From: Novosphingopyxis iocasae
GTDB taxonomy: Bacteria > Pseudomonadota > Alphaproteobacteria > Sphingomonadales > Sphingomonadaceae
Assembly (NCBI RefSeq): GCF_014334095.1
Contig: NZ_CP060495.1
Location: forward strand, 3,100,501 to 3,164,500
Reading direction: 5' to 3'
DNA length: 64,000 nt
The notes under the pieces are model-generated. The model did not search any database, had not been told where the DNA came from, and was given only the letters and a program-made list of their open reading frames with translations. Positions within the stretch are counted from its first letter, which is position 1. Each line of letters starts with the position of its first letter. The position numbers and the translations under genes are program-made. This document shows positions 1 through 11,400 of the stretch, piece after piece.

Positions 1-1
1 G

Positions 2-3000
2 AATCAGCTCGCTCCTCTTCTGTCGGGTGTTGGTGGGACATTCAGCCTGCGGTTGGAAAAATCCGCCGAGGTCGAAGCAGTTGGCAAGACTTGGCAATGC
101 CCCTTGACCCGGCGTGTCCTGCCCCGCCTGGTCTTTGGCAGGTCACCCAATCTGGTCAGTGCTGGAAAGATGTTCGCCAATAAGCCGGCGCGTGAAATTG
201 AGTTTCCGCGTCTCCCAAGGACAAGGCCTCTTGCGGTGGATGGCCAAAAGGAAATCGCAGCCTGGCTCCAGACGAACGAAGAAGTCGCGGCCCTTCGCGA
301 GGGTGGCATCTGGATGAACTGGCACGATCAGGCCGCGCTCGCCACGCCTTATCTGCGGGCCGAGGAACACAGTGCCCAGCAGCCCCCGCACCGACTGCGG
401 GAGTTCGAGGAGCAGTTCAAGGAAGGCGATATCAACCTGCTCGCCTGCTCGACCACCATGGAAATGGGTGTCGACATCGGTTCGATCGAAGCAGTGCTGA
501 TGACCAATGTTCCACCCTCGATCGCCAACTACAATCAGCGGGCCGGTCGTGCGGGGCGCCGCGGACAGGGCTTTTCGACAAGTCTCACAATTGCCCGCAA
601 TACACCGCTCGATCTTGAGACGTTTGCCGATCCTGCGGGCTATTTGCGCCGCAAGCTCGCATCGCCGCGCGTTTCGCTTGATTCAGATCGGATCGCGCAA
701 CGTCACGCGAACGCCTATCTTCTCGCTCAATGGTTTCGCGAAGTTGAGGGGGAGTTTGCCCGGACCAAGACCGGAGATTTCTTCGGCTGTCGCGCTGACC
801 TTCGCCCTTTCGAAGGTCTCGCTCCCGTGGATGCCTTTTGCGAATGGCTCGATCTACCAACAACGGCATCCGCAACCGAAGAGGGTCTGCTGCGGCTCCT
901 CAGGGGAACAGGTCTCGAATACGACAGCGAAATTCGGGGGCATACGGCGGAGATGTTTGGGCAGGAAGCTGCGAACTTCCGTCGTACATGGCAGCGACTA
1001 AAGGAAGACTCGGACGCGCTCGAAGGGCTGGCAAAAAAGGCGATCGAGTTTCAGGCGCGGCGATTGTGCAAGGAGTTCCTCTTGAAGGAGCTCGCCAATC
1101 GCTCTCTTATCCCTGGCAGCGGCTTTCCGACATCAGTTGTCCCGTTCGATACCCTGTGTGCCGAGACGCAGAAGGCGCAGGAGCGCAACCGATCGGAAGA
1201 GGAAGGCGCACGTGATCGGCGCTATGAATGCCCGACCCGCAACGCCGATATCGCCATTCGTGAGTATGCTCCAGGGGCAGAGGTCGTGGTTGACGGGCTG
1301 GTTTGGAAATCGGCCGGGGTCACCCTCAACTGGCTTAGCCCGATCGACAGTGGCCAACGTGAGCCCCAGAACCTTCGTTGGGCCTGGTGGTGCGATCATT
1401 GTGGCGGGGCGGGCAGCGACCACCAGATGCCTGACCAGTGTGCCCATTGCGGCGAACGAAGCATTACCATTGAGCAGTTTCTTGAACCGGCCGGATTCCG
1501 AGTTGACTGGAATGCTCAGCCGCATGCCGACACCGATCAGGCTGTCTACATCGAACCCAAGTCCCCGAAGGTCAGTGTCGGTGATGCCCTGTGGCAACCC
1601 ATGCTGCAGCCTGAAACCGGCCGGATCCGTGCTTCGCATGAAGGCTACATCTACCATCATTCGCGTGGACCCAAGGACCAGGGTTACGAGATTTGCCTGG
1701 AGTGTGGACGGGCCGGGGATGCCGGGACAGACGCTCTCAAAGACCATCGGCCGCTCACGCCGAGGGACCGAAAGGCGATAGACCGCTGTCCGGGCAATGA
1801 CGAAGGTTATGCGATCACGAGCGCTCTTGCGCTGGGCCATGAAGTTCTAACCGATGTCGTAGAGCTCCAGTTGCCTGGGCTGGAAAGTGACGGCGCGGCC
1901 TGGGCGCTTGGCGCAGCCGTGCGCGAGAGTCTTGCGCGCTGGCTTGGCATCGAGCCGCGCGAGCTTGGAATTTCCGTGGCAGCTCGAGACGGCAAGCTCG
2001 GTCGCAGAGTGCCGTCCGTCTACATCTTCGATGAGGCATCTGGAGGTGCCGGATACGCGCCGAAACTTCTCGATGACATCTATCATGTCTTCGAACGAGC
2101 GGCCCGTGTCCTCGATTGCCCCAAGGAATGCGAGATGGGGTGTTCGGCCTGCGTTCTGGCTGCCGACCTATACAAGCAGCAGGGTCGTCTCGACCGGCGG
2201 TCTGCTCTCCTCGCGGTTCAGGCATTTCTTGAGACAAATGCTGAACTGCCGCAGGAAGATCGTGCGGTCCCCGATGCCAGGGCAATCAATGACGCGGCAA
2301 ACACACTCCTTTTGAGAGCGCGAAGCGGAGACAGCATTTCGGTCCTGTTGCCCACCGTGTTCGATCTTGCAGAGCTGACTTCGACCAAGATGCGCTCCTT
2401 CTTTTCTGCCGCCTCGGCCCGCGGCGTTCCGGTGACGCTCGTGCTTGATCCAAGTTCCTTTGATAAGCTCGAAGAGGTCGAACGGCGCTTTTTGCGCGAT
2501 GCCTCGGTGCGTTTCGAATTCTCTTTGGCCCTGGGCAAAGGAGAAGACGCACCCTTCGAGAGCAAACGCCTAGCCGAATTGATCTCGTCTGATCGTACCA
2601 CAGGGTTCTTCTCACGCGATGCGAACGCGGCGCAGCCGGGGGAGCGATGGGGTCTGGGTGATACGCATGCTGTCGTTGCCGGTACTCTCAGCGGCCCCAC
2701 CGCCTACAGCCCGATCAACCCGGATGATCTTGAGCGACAGGTTGCGGCTGGTGATCAGGTCGAGCTGATGCAAGGTTTCGGGCAATGCCCGGTTGGCCAA
2801 TTTGGCAAACGCTTTGGCTCGAAACTGAAACAGCAGATGGAAGCGGCTGGTGTTTGGAGGCCTGGCAGTCTTGTGCGGATCACCTACGCCGACCGCTATC
2901 TGAACTCTCCGCTGACCATGCTCCTCTTCCTGCGGACGTGCGAAGCTCTATCCACTGACTTGAAGGCGGATCGCTCGGTTGAAGTCGATATCCTGGTTCA

Positions 3001-3343
3001 GCCACTAAAGAATGATCGTAGTCCTTATCAGATCAAACACGATTGGACTTATGAGGATGACCGAGCGGAAGTAGCCGAGCTATTGGGCGAAAAATTTGGC
3101 CTCGATGTCGATCTGCGGGTCACGGAAAACTCGGACCATGGCCGCAAGCTCGAGCTTGAATACGCCGATGGTCAGAAGGTGCTCGTGCTGCTCGACCAGG
3201 GTTTTGGATACTGGCGCATAGCCGGCAGCCCGCCGCGGCATGACTTTCGTTCGGCACCTGTGGCGCAGGCAAGTGAGCTCTTGCGCGCATCGACTGCGGT
3301 CGCCGGCGTTGGGGAAAGCTATTTTGCTGTTAAGAAGGTTTGA
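2..3343 (+). CDS. DUF1998-type DEAD/DEAH helicase, 5' part missing (window edge)
   Basis: C-terminal part of a large superfamily 2 helicase. The frame is open to the first base of the window, so the TTG at 53 is not the real start and the ATPase half lies upstream. Visible are helicase motif V (TTMEMGVDIG, near 449) and motif VI (QRAGRAGRRG, near 536). A zinc-ribbon-like pair CDHC...CAHC lies near 1390-1455, and a CPKECEMGCSAC cysteine cluster near 2120-2155 is typical of DUF1998 helicases. The last 350 residues or so (from about 2280) match no domain I recognise with certainty. Large DUF1998 helicases occur in Druantia (DruE), DISARM and Dpd systems, so a defence role is likely. Which family this belongs to is inference. 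hsdM follows after 63 bp on the same strand. Confidence 0.8.
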   Translation, partial: NQLAPLLSGVGGTFSLRLEKSAEVEAVGKTWQCPLTRRVLPRLVFGRSPNLVSAGKMFANKPAREIEFPRLPRTRPLAVDGQKEIAAWLQTNEEVAALREGGIWMNWHDQAALATPYLRAEEHSAQQPPHRLREFEEQFKEGDINLLACSTTMEMGVDIGSIEAVLMTNVPPSIANYNQRAGRAGRRGQGFSTSLTIARNTPLDLETFADPAGYLRRKLASPRVSLDSDRIAQRHANAYLLAQWFREVEGEFARTKTGDFFGCRADLRPFEGLAPVDAFCEWLDLPTTASATEEGLLRLLRGTGLEYDSEIRGHTAEMFGQEAANFRRTWQRLKEDSDALEGLAKKAIEFQARRLCKEFLLKELANRSLIPGSGFPTSVVPFDTLCAETQKAQERNRSEEEGARDRRYECPTRNADIAIREYAPGAEVVVDGLVWKSAGVTLNWLSPIDSGQREPQNLRWAWWCDHCGGAGSDHQMPDQCAHCGERSITIEQFLEPAGFRVDWNAQPHADTDQAVYIEPKSPKVSVGDALWQPMLQPETGRIRASHEGYIYHHSRGPKDQGYEICLECGRAGDAGTDALKDHRPLTPRDRKAIDRCPGNDEGYAITSALALGHEVLTDVVELQLPGLESDGAAWALGAAVRESLARWLGIEPRELGISVAARDGKLGRRVPSVYIFDEASGGAGYAPKLLDDIYHVFERAARVLDCPKECEMGCSACVLAADLYKQQGRLDRRSALLAVQAFLETNAELPQEDRAVPDARAINDAANTLLLRARSGDSISVLLPTVFDLAELTSTKMRSFFSAASARGVPVTLVLDPSSFDKLEEVERRFLRDASVRFEFSLALGKGEDAPFESKRLAELISSDRTTGFFSRDANAAQPGERWGLGDTHAVVAGTLSGPTAYSPINPDDLERQVAAGDQVELMQGFGQCPVGQFGKRFGSKLKQQMEAAGVWRPGSLVRITYADRYLNSPLTMLLFLRTCEALSTDLKADRSVEVDILVQPLKNDRSPYQIKHDWTYEDDRAEVAELLGEKFGLDVDLRVTENSDHGRKLELEYADGQKVLVLLDQGFGYWRIAGSPPRHDFRSAPVAQASELLRASTAVAGVGESYFAVKKV

Positions 3344-3406
3344 TGCGCCGGCTCGCAGCCTTGCTGCGTTTGATATTCTTGGAGTGTGGAATTCGGATGA
3401 TCGGAA

Positions 3407-4969
3407 ATGAGTAAGGGCGGCACCAAAAAAACGAAGGCCAGTGCAAAGGGTGGCGATCTGGGTTTCGAGGCCGAGCTATTCAAAGCTGCGGACAAGATCC
3501 GCGCCAACATGGAGCCTTCCGACTACAAGCACGTCGTTCTGGGGCTCATCTTCCTGAAGCATATCTCTGATGGCTTCATGGCGAAGCGCTCTGAGCTCGA
3601 AAAGGACTATCCTGAAGGCGTCGAGGACGAAGACGAATACCGCGCCGACAATGTGTTCTGGGTACCCAAGCCGGCACGCTGGAGCCACCTGCAAGCCAAC
3701 GCCAAGCAGCCGACGATAGGCAAACTCATTGATGAGGCCATGCTCGAAATCGAGAAGGTCAACCCCTCGCTCAAAGGGGTCTTGCCGAAAGATTATGCGC
3801 GTCCCGCTCTCAATCCGGTAATGCTCGGAGAGCTCATCGATCTCATCTCGGGGATTGGCTTCAAATCTGACGATGGTCAGAGCCGAGATATCCTCGGACG
3901 TGTCTACGAATACTTCCTTGGCGAATTTGCCGGCGCTGAGGGCAAGCGTGGCGGTGAGTTCTACACGCCGCGCTCGGTTGTGCGCACGATGGTCGAGATG
4001 CTGCAGCCGCACGATGGACGGGTCTACGATCCCTGTTGTGGGTCGGGTGGCATGTTCGTGCAGTCCGAAAAGTTCGTCGAGAACCACGGCGGGCGCATCG
4101 GAGACATCGCCGTTTACGGTCAGGAATCAAACCATACGACCTGGCGGCTGTGTATGATGAATTTGGCCGTACGCGGAATCGACGCCGACATTCGGTGGAA
4201 CAGCGATGGCAGCTTTCACCGCGACGAACTGCCCGATCTGCGGGTCGATTATATCCTCGCCAATCCGCCATTCAATGTGTCGGATTGGGGAGGCAACCGG
4301 CTGAAGGAAGATGTTCGCTGGAAATTCGGCACACCGCCTGCTGGCAATGCGAATTATGCCTGGCTGCAGCACATCCTTCATCACCTTGCGCCGGCAGGCA
4401 CGGCGGGCGTGGTGCTCGCCAACGGCTCCATGTCGTCCACGCAAAGCGGTGAAGGCGAAATTCGAAAAGCCATGATCGAAGGAGACGTGATCGACTGCAT
4501 GATCGCTATGCCGGGCCAACTATTCTATTCGACGCAGATACCGGTGTGCCTGTGGTTCCTGGCCAAGGACAAGTCGAACGGGCTGATCGGCGATACCAAG
4601 TTGCGCGATCGGCGTGGAGAAATACTGTTCATCGACGCCCGCAAACTCGGGCACTTGGTCGATCGCACAAGGCGCGAGTTCTCGGACGAGGATATTGCGC
4701 GGATCACCGATACCTATCATGCGTGGCGTGAAGGTAAGGATTACGAGGACGTGCCAGGCTTTGCCTTTTCGGCAAGCCACGAAGTGGTAGCGAAGCACGG
4801 CTATGTGCTAACGCCGGGACGCTATGTCGGCGCGGAAGATGTCGAGGATGACGGGGTGCCGTTCGCTGAGAAGTTCGCGGAGTTGCAGGCGACACTCGAG
4901 GGGCAGTTTGATGAAGCGGATCGGCTGACAGACCTTATCCGAACCAAGCTAGCCTCGGTCTCACACTGA
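3407..4969 (+). CDS. hsdM: Type I restriction-modification system, DNA methyltransferase subunit
   Basis: Adenine-N6 methyltransferase subunit of a type I restriction-modification enzyme; with HsdS it protects host DNA and is part of the cleaving complex. The 520-residue length is normal. An N-terminal HsdM helical domain (residues about 20-150) is followed by the SAM-binding motif [11 protein letters not shown] near residue 208 and the catalytic motif NPPF near residue 285. The C-terminal part is helical and contacts HsdS. The ATG at 3407 fits the family N-terminus. The stop overlaps the hsdS start by one base (TGATG), so translation is coupled. It is preceded by the DUF1998 helicase 63 bp upstream. 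Confidence 0.96.
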   Translation: MSKGGTKKTKASAKGGDLGFEAELFKAADKIRANMEPSDYKHVVLGLIFLKHISDGFMAKRSELEKDYPEGVEDEDEYRADNVFWVPKPARWSHLQANAKQPTIGKLIDEAMLEIEKVNPSLKGVLPKDYARPALNPVMLGELIDLISGIGFKSDDGQSRDILGRVYEYFLGEFAGAEGKRGGEFYTPRSVVRTMVEMLQPHDGRVYDPCCGSGGMFVQSEKFVENHGGRIGDIAVYGQESNHTTWRLCMMNLAVRGIDADIRWNSDGSFHRDELPDLRVDYILANPPFNVSDWGGNRLKEDVRWKFGTPPAGNANYAWLQHILHHLAPAGTAGVVLANGSMSSTQSGEGEIRKAMIEGDVIDCMIAMPGQLFYSTQIPVCLWFLAKDKSNGLIGDTKLRDRRGEILFIDARKLGHLVDRTRREFSDEDIARITDTYHAWREGKDYEDVPGFAFSASHEVVAKHGYVLTPGRYVGAEDVEDDGVPFAEKFAELQATLEGQFDEADRLTDLIRTKLASVSH

Positions 4970-6267
4970 TGGCGGACTGGGAAATTTTGACCCTCCGAGA
5001 GGCAGGGGTCACGCTGATAGATTGCGTTCATGCTACACCTGCTGCCGTCGAAAGTGGCTATCCCTACATCGGGATCCCCCAGATGAAGGATGGCCGGTTG
5101 GACTTTGACGATGCTCGGAAAATATCCGATGCTGATTTCGCCAAATGGACGGTCAAAGCAAAGCCGCAGATGCACGACATCGTGCTTTCTCGGCGAACAA
5201 ACCCCGGTGTAATCGCGCCTGTCCGCGATAGCACTCCGTTTGCGCTGGGTCAGAACCTCGTATTATTGCGCGCGAGTGGCGAACGCGTCGTCCCCGCATT
5301 TCTTCGCTGGCTGGCATCAAGTCCGCCATGGTGGGAGCAGATAGCGAAATTTCTCAATGTTGGCGCAGTGTTCGATAGCCTGCGCTGTGCCGATGTCCCG
5401 AATTTTGGATTGCCGATCCCTCCAAGGCGCGATCAAGAGGCGATTGCTGAATTGCTCTCCGCCCTCGACGACAAGATCGAGTTGAACCGGCGAATGAACG
5501 AAACGCTGGAGGCGCAGGCTCAGGCGTTGTTCCGCGACTGGTTCGTCGATTTCGGCCCGGTTAAGGCCAAGATGACTGGCGACGCCCCCTATCTCGCGCC
5601 GGACCTCTGGTCCCTCTTCCCTAACCGCCTCGACGACGACGGCGTGCCGGAGGGGTGGACCTACTCGACAATTGGCACCGAGGTGGATGCGGTGGGCGGC
5701 TCCACGCCGAGCACGAAAAACACTGAGTTTTGGGATGGCGACATCGCTTGGACAACGCCGAAAGACCTTTCCGGCCTGAATTCGCCAATTCTGCTCGAAA
5801 CTTCCCGCCGCATCACATCAACAGGTCTTGCCAAGATCAGTTCTGGCCTGCTGCCAAGAGGAACGGTGCTTTTATCGTCCCGCGCGCCTGTTGGGTATCT
5901 GGCCATCAGCGAGATCCCGCTAGCGGTCAACCAAGGCTATATTGCAATGCTATGCGGAGGACGCATTTCGAATTTCTTCGCTTTCCTATGGGCGAAGCAG
6001 AATATGGACTTGATCCTTCAAAACGCAAACGGCTCTACATTTCAGGAAATCAGTAAGAAGAACTTCCGCCCGTTGCCGGTCATCGTCGCTGATGAGCACG
6101 TGCACCGGCAATTCGACAGCATGGTAAAACCGTTCTTCGAGAAGATTGTCGCGAACGAACTGGAGAGCCGCACGCTAGCCCAAACCCGCGACGTGCTCCT
6201 GCCCAAGCTGATGTCCGGCGAAATCCGCGTCGGCGATGTGGCGAGTGAAGAGCTTTCCGCTGCATGA
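4969..6267 (+). CDS. hsdS: Type I restriction-modification system, specificity subunit
   Basis: Specificity subunit with 432 residues and two target-recognition domains. The first covers roughly residues 1-160 and ends in a conserved helical region (PPRRDQEAIAELLSALDDKIELN is the start of the spacer helix at about 149-170). The second starts at about residue 220 (VPEGWTYSTIGTEVD) and ends in the terminal helix that closes with LLPKLMSGEIRV. Each domain would recognise half of a bipartite DNA site. The start overlaps hsdM by one base, and the stop overlaps the next gene by 4 bp. The sequence recognised cannot be predicted here. Confidence 0.95.
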   Translation: MADWEILTLREAGVTLIDCVHATPAAVESGYPYIGIPQMKDGRLDFDDARKISDADFAKWTVKAKPQMHDIVLSRRTNPGVIAPVRDSTPFALGQNLVLLRASGERVVPAFLRWLASSPPWWEQIAKFLNVGAVFDSLRCADVPNFGLPIPPRRDQEAIAELLSALDDKIELNRRMNETLEAQAQALFRDWFVDFGPVKAKMTGDAPYLAPDLWSLFPNRLDDDGVPEGWTYSTIGTEVDAVGGSTPSTKNTEFWDGDIAWTTPKDLSGLNSPILLETSRRITSTGLAKISSGLLPRGTVLLSSRAPVGYLAISEIPLAVNQGYIAMLCGGRISNFFAFLWAKQNMDLILQNANGSTFQEISKKNFRPLPVIVADEHVHRQFDSMVKPFFEKIVANELESRTLAQTRDVLLPKLMSGEIRVGDVASEELSAA

Positions 6268-6656
6268 GCGACGATCTGGACTCGGCACTTTGGAAAGCAG
6301 CGTGGCGGTTCTCCGATGCCCGCATCCATGCTCTGGCGCGCAAAGTGATCCACGCTATGCAGCGTATGCCCGCAAGCGGCGTTTTTGGAGGCGACTACCG
6401 GTTCAAGTCCGTCTGGGACGAGTATTGCCGAGAGGTGCAGGAAGGCCCGCATCCGATGCTGGAAGCGGCATTCGACCAAACCGTCGATCCGATGATAGCG
6501 CGGCACATCGACCAACTCGATAAGTCCGAACGCCAGTTGCTGGAAATTGCGCTTGCCGACGGCGCAAATGATCCGGGCGACATAGCAACGGCCGTCCGTA
6601 AATCCTTGCCAAGTATTGCGATTGATCGCGATTTGAGCAAGTTCGCAAACTATTGA
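6264..6656 (+). CDS. Unknown 130-residue protein inside the type I RM operon
   Basis: Small, acidic, probably all-helical soluble protein that I do not recognise. It has no signal peptide, membrane segment or obvious catalytic motif. The start ATG overlaps the hsdS stop (ATGA), so it is translationally coupled to hsdS. The DUF262 gene starts about 20 bp after its stop. The tight coupling argues that it is a real gene and works with the restriction complex or with the DUF262 protein. That link is inference from position only. Confidence 0.75.
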   Translation: MSDDLDSALWKAAWRFSDARIHALARKVIHAMQRMPASGVFGGDYRFKSVWDEYCREVQEGPHPMLEAAFDQTVDPMIARHIDQLDKSERQLLEIALADGANDPGDIATAVRKSLPSIAIDRDLSKFANY

Positions 6657-6676
6657 CTACGTAGTGGGGGGTGCGC

Positions 6677-8440
6677 GTGAGTGAATTAAAGACCTGTTTC
6701 AAACGCGTCGACTACGACCTTTCCAGCCTGCTGCACTTCATCGACGTCGGCGATATCGGCTTGCCGGATATCCAGCGTCCGTTCGTCTGGAAGAACGCAA
6801 AGGTCCGCGATCTGTTCGATTCAATGTATCGCGGCTTTCCTGTGGGATATCTGCTGTTTTGGGAGAATACCGCAATCAATGGTGCCAAGCAGATCGGCAT
6901 GGACGACAAGCAGCGCGAGGCGCCTGCACGTCTTATTGTTGATGGCCAGCAGCGACTTACCTCTCTCTACGCTGTTTTTCGAGGGCAGAAGGTTCTGGAC
7001 GAGAATTATGCCTTCCGTCAGATCGAGATCGCATTCCGGCCCCGCGACGGAAAATTTGAGGTTGCCGACGCTGCCATTCGCCGCGATGCAGAGTGGATAC
7101 CCAATATCTCCGAGTTGTGGTCGTCGGGGGCTTCAAGCCGGAAGCTGGTGAACAGTTTCATCGACAAGCTCGCCGAGAAATCCGAACTCAGCGACGAGGA
7201 AGAAGAGCATATCGCTCACAACCTCGATCGGCTGTTCGATCTGCAGAAGTATCCATTCACTGCCCTCGAAATCGCTCAGTCGGTAGATGAAGAGCAGGTC
7301 GCTGACATCTTCGTCCGGATCAACAGCGAGGGTGTGAAGCTCAACCAGGCAGATTTCATTCTTACTTTGCTTTCAGTATTCTGGGATAAAGGGCGTGCCG
7401 ACCTTGAGACATTCTGCCGGCAAGCTCGCGTGCCTGCAAAAGGTTCGGACACGTCACCGTTCAATCATTTTCTCGAGCCAGACCCCGACCAACTTCTGCG
7501 TGTTGCCGTGGCTCTCGCATTCAACCGCGGTCGCTTGAAGAGCGTCTATCAGGTCCTTCGCGGCAAGGATCCGGACACCGGCGAATACGATCCCCAGCGC
7601 AGGCAGGACCAGTTCGATGTGCTTGCCGAAGCACAGGCCCACGTCTTGAACCTCAACAACTGGCACCAGTATTTCAAAGCGCTAGTGGGAGCGGGTTTCC
7701 GCAGCGGAGAGCTTGTTTCGTCGGTCAACGCGCTCCTGTTTGGCTATGCCTTCTACCTCATCGGCAAGGTGCGTTTCGGACTAGCCGAACATCAACTGCA
7801 GAAGGCTATTGGCCGGTGGTTCTTCTTTGCATCCTTGACCGGGCGCTACACTAGCTCCCCGGAGACCGTCATGGACGGTGACCTTGCGCGCATTCGTGAG
7901 ATTAGCAAGGGCGACGCCTTTATGAGCTGGTTGGATGGAGAGATTACGAGTGAACTGACAAATGATTATTGGCAGATTACTCTGCCTTCCGAGTTTGACA
8001 ATTCCTCGGCGCGTAACCCGCAACTGTTTGCGTTCTTCGCTGCCCAGAACAGGCTGGGTGCACCCGTGCTGTTCTCGCATAAGACCGTGGCAGACATGCT
8101 CGATCCGACGGTGAAAGCGACCAAGAAAGCGCTCGAACGCCACCATCTCTTCCCGAAAGCGTGGTTGGAGAAGCAAGGGGTCGAAGACCAACGGTCGCGA
8201 AATCAAATGGCTAATTACGCCTTGGTGGAATGGCCGGATAACATCGACATCAGCGATAAGGCGCCGTCGGACTACGTTCCGGAATTGCAGACACGGTTTA
8301 GCGATAATGATTGGCAGACGATGCACCGTCTGCATGCATTGCCCGACGAATGGCAGGCCATGCCCTATGACGAGTTCCTTGGTGAGCGGCGCAAGCGCAT
8401 GGCGCAGATCGTTCGCGAAGGTTTCGAGAGGCTCGGTTGA
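6677..8440 (+). CDS. DUF262 protein with C-terminal HNH-like domain (GmrSD-like)
   Basis: About 587 residues. The N-terminal DUF262 (ParB-like fold) domain shows [10 protein letters not shown] near residue 28 and [10 protein letters not shown] near residue 93, the nucleotide-binding signature of GmrS/BrxU-type proteins. The C-terminal part has [10 protein letters not shown] followed by NQMANYALV and [10 protein letters not shown] near residues 485-530, a DUF1524/HNH-type nuclease signature. Such fusions usually act as NTP-dependent restriction of modified DNA. GTG 6671 and GTG 6677 are both possible; I chose 6677 because it leaves room for the GGGGG ribosome-binding stretch at 6666-6670. The stop overlaps hsdR by one base. 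Its place between hsdS and hsdR suggests joint expression with the RM enzyme. Confidence 0.88.
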   Translation: MSELKTCFKRVDYDLSSLLHFIDVGDIGLPDIQRPFVWKNAKVRDLFDSMYRGFPVGYLLFWENTAINGAKQIGMDDKQREAPARLIVDGQQRLTSLYAVFRGQKVLDENYAFRQIEIAFRPRDGKFEVADAAIRRDAEWIPNISELWSSGASSRKLVNSFIDKLAEKSELSDEEEEHIAHNLDRLFDLQKYPFTALEIAQSVDEEQVADIFVRINSEGVKLNQADFILTLLSVFWDKGRADLETFCRQARVPAKGSDTSPFNHFLEPDPDQLLRVAVALAFNRGRLKSVYQVLRGKDPDTGEYDPQRRQDQFDVLAEAQAHVLNLNNWHQYFKALVGAGFRSGELVSSVNALLFGYAFYLIGKVRFGLAEHQLQKAIGRWFFFASLTGRYTSSPETVMDGDLARIREISKGDAFMSWLDGEITSELTNDYWQITLPSEFDNSSARNPQLFAFFAAQNRLGAPVLFSHKTVADMLDPTVKATKKALERHHLFPKAWLEKQGVEDQRSRNQMANYALVEWPDNIDISDKAPSDYVPELQTRFSDNDWQTMHRLHALPDEWQAMPYDEFLGERRKRMAQIVREGFERLG

Positions 8441-11400
8441 TGGGCAAGCTTGCCGAATCTCATGTCGAGGAAGCCGCGCTCGAATGGCTAGGCGAGATCG
8501 GCTGGCAAATTGCCTACGGAATCGAAGTAGCGCCTGACAGTGCCAAGCCGATCCGGCCGTCGTTTGGTGACACAATCCTGGTCGATCGGTTGCGCGAGAC
8601 GATTGATCGCCTCAATCCGGCTTTGCCGTCTGATGCACGCGACGAGGCTCTACGCCGTGTCCTGGCGAGCGAAACGCCGTCACTCGTTGAGGAGAACCGG
8701 CGTCTCCATCGTTTGCTCGTCGAAGGCGTGCCTGTCGAATTCCATGATGGCGAGGGTGTCCGGGGCGACAGGGTTAGGCTCCTTTCGTTTGAAGACTTTG
8801 ACGGAGAGAACGATTGGCTCGCAGTCAATCAGTTTACCGTCATCGAGGACGGTCATACCCGTCGACCTGACGTTGTGTTGTTCGTCAATGGCCTGCCACT
8901 AGGCGTGATCGAATTGAAGAATCCCGGCGATGAGAACGCAACCCTGCATGGCGCATTCAACCAACTTCAGACCTATAAGTCGCAAATCCCATCACTGTTT
9001 CGCACCAATGCGCTGCTCGTCACCTCTGACGGCATCAAGGCGCGTGTAGGATCTCTGACCGCAGACGAAGAACGGTTCATGCCGTGGCGCTCGACAGGCG
9101 GCGAAACTCTCGCTCCGACCAGTGATCCGCAGCTTGAAACCGTCCTCAAAGGTGTGTTCTGCCGCCGCGCACTTTTGCAGCTGGTTCATGATTTTACCGT
9201 TTTTGGAGAAACAGGCTCCGGGATTGTGAAAATCGTCGCAGGCTATCATCAGTATTTTGCGGCACAGAATGCGCTGGACGCTACACTTCGGGCGCTACCC
9301 TACGCCACGACGACCGGCGAACGGCACAAGCTGGCTGAGCAATCCGACTATCGCTTGGACGATGCACCCCAAGCAAGGGACGGCGATAGGCGCATCGGTG
9401 TTATTTGGCATACGCAAGGCTCAGGCAAGAGCCTGCTTATGGCATTTTACGCTGGACTATTGGTCCGAGAGCCTGCGCTTGAGAATCCGACTATCGTGGT
9501 CATTACGGACCGGAACGATCTCGACGATCAGCTCTTCTCGACATTCTCAATGTGTCGCGATCTCATTCGGCAAGCACCGATCCAGGCTGACAGCCGAGAC
9601 GACTTGCGCGAGAAACTCGACCGAGCTTCGGGCGGTGTGATCTTCACGACCATTCAGAAGTTTGCGCCCGCCGAGGGTGACGAGCTTCCGGCAATCAGCG
9701 ATCGGCAAAATGTGATCGTGATTGCCGATGAGGCGCATCGCTCTCAGTATGGCTTCAAGGCTCGCATTGACAAGAAATCAGGTGAGCGCAGTTACGGTCA
9801 TGCAAAGTACCTTAGGGATGCTCTGCCAAACGCGTCCTTCATCGGCTTTACCGGAACGCCGATTGAGCAGAACGACGTGAACACTCCCGCTGTGTTTGGC
9901 GGCTATGTCGACATCTATGATATCAGCCAGGCGGTCGAGGATGGTGCGACGGTCCCAATCTACTACGAGAGCCGGCTTGCTCGTATCGAACTGCCCGAAG
10001 ACTTAATTCCTCAGCTCGACGAGGAAATCGAGGAGCTCACCGAGGACGAGGACACCGCCAGCCAAGAGAAGCTGAAGGCACGCTGGGCTGCCGTCGAGCG
10101 CTTGGTTGGTTCGAAAGAACGCCTCAAGATGATTGCAGCTGATCTGGTCGAGCACCTTGAGAGGCGTCTCGAAGCTCTTGACGGTAAGGCGATGGCGGTT
10201 TGCATGAGCAGGCGCATCTGTGTCGCTCTCTACGATGAAATTGTTGCGCTCCGACCCGAATGGCATTCCGACGATGACAAGGAAGGGGTGGTCAAGGTCG
10301 TTATGACCGGGAGCGCATCAGATCCCCAGGAATGGCAAGTTCACATCGGCGGCAAAGCAAGGCGCGATGAGCTGGCCAAAAGAGCAAAAGCGCCCGACGA
10401 TCCGCTCAAACTGGTGATCGTTCGAGATATGTGGCTGACCGGTTTTGATGCTCCGTCGATGCACACGATGTATATTGACAAGCCAATGCAGGGACATGGC
10501 CTCATGCAGGCCATTGCTAGGGTCAACCGGGTGTTCCGCGACAAGGAAGCGGGGCTCGTTGTTGACTACATCGGCATCGCTCAGAATTTGAAAGCGGCGC
10601 TCGGCGTCTACTCGCCCTCGGATCGCGAACAGACCGGTATCGACGAAAAACTCGCGGTTCGAGTGATGCTCGAGAAGTTCGATGTCGTGCAAGCGATGTT
10701 CGAAGGTTTTGACTGCAGTCCGGGTATCGCCGGCACACCAGCACAACGCTTGAAGTGTCTGGCGCAGGCCATCGAGTGGATTCTTGCCCGGCAGCACGAA
10801 GACGCTCAACGTCAAATGAGCGAAGATGCGAAAAAGGCTGCATATCGCCGCTATCAGGACGCAGTTCTGAGCTTAAGCAAAGCGTTCGCTTTGGCTTCTG
10901 CAAGCGATGAAGCAAAATCCATTCGCGACCAGGTGGCATTTTATCAGACAGTCAGAGCCGCGCTGGTCAAGAGCGCCACCAGTGGACTCTCCAAGCGCGA
11001 GCGAGAGTTCGCTGTCCAGCAGCTGATCGATCGTTCCGTGGTGTCCACGGACATTGTGGACATCCTGAAGGCTGCCGGCATGGAAACTCCGGACATCTCG
11101 ATTCTGTCGGATGAGTTCCTGGCAGAAATGAAGGACAGTGAGCGCCCAAACCTTGCCCTTGAAGCCTTGAAGAAGCTCCTCGCCGACAAAATCCGTTCCC
11201 GCTCGAAAACCCATGCGGTCGAAAGCCGCAAATATTCAGAGCGTTTGAATGATGCGATTGCCCGCTATCACACGAATGCAATCAGCACTGTGGAAGTGAT
11301 CCAAGCTCTCATTGAGCTCGCGAAGGACATTCGTGAGAAAATGGAGCAAGGCAACGCAGATGGCCTTAGCCAAGAAGAAATGGCCTTCTACGAGGCGTTG

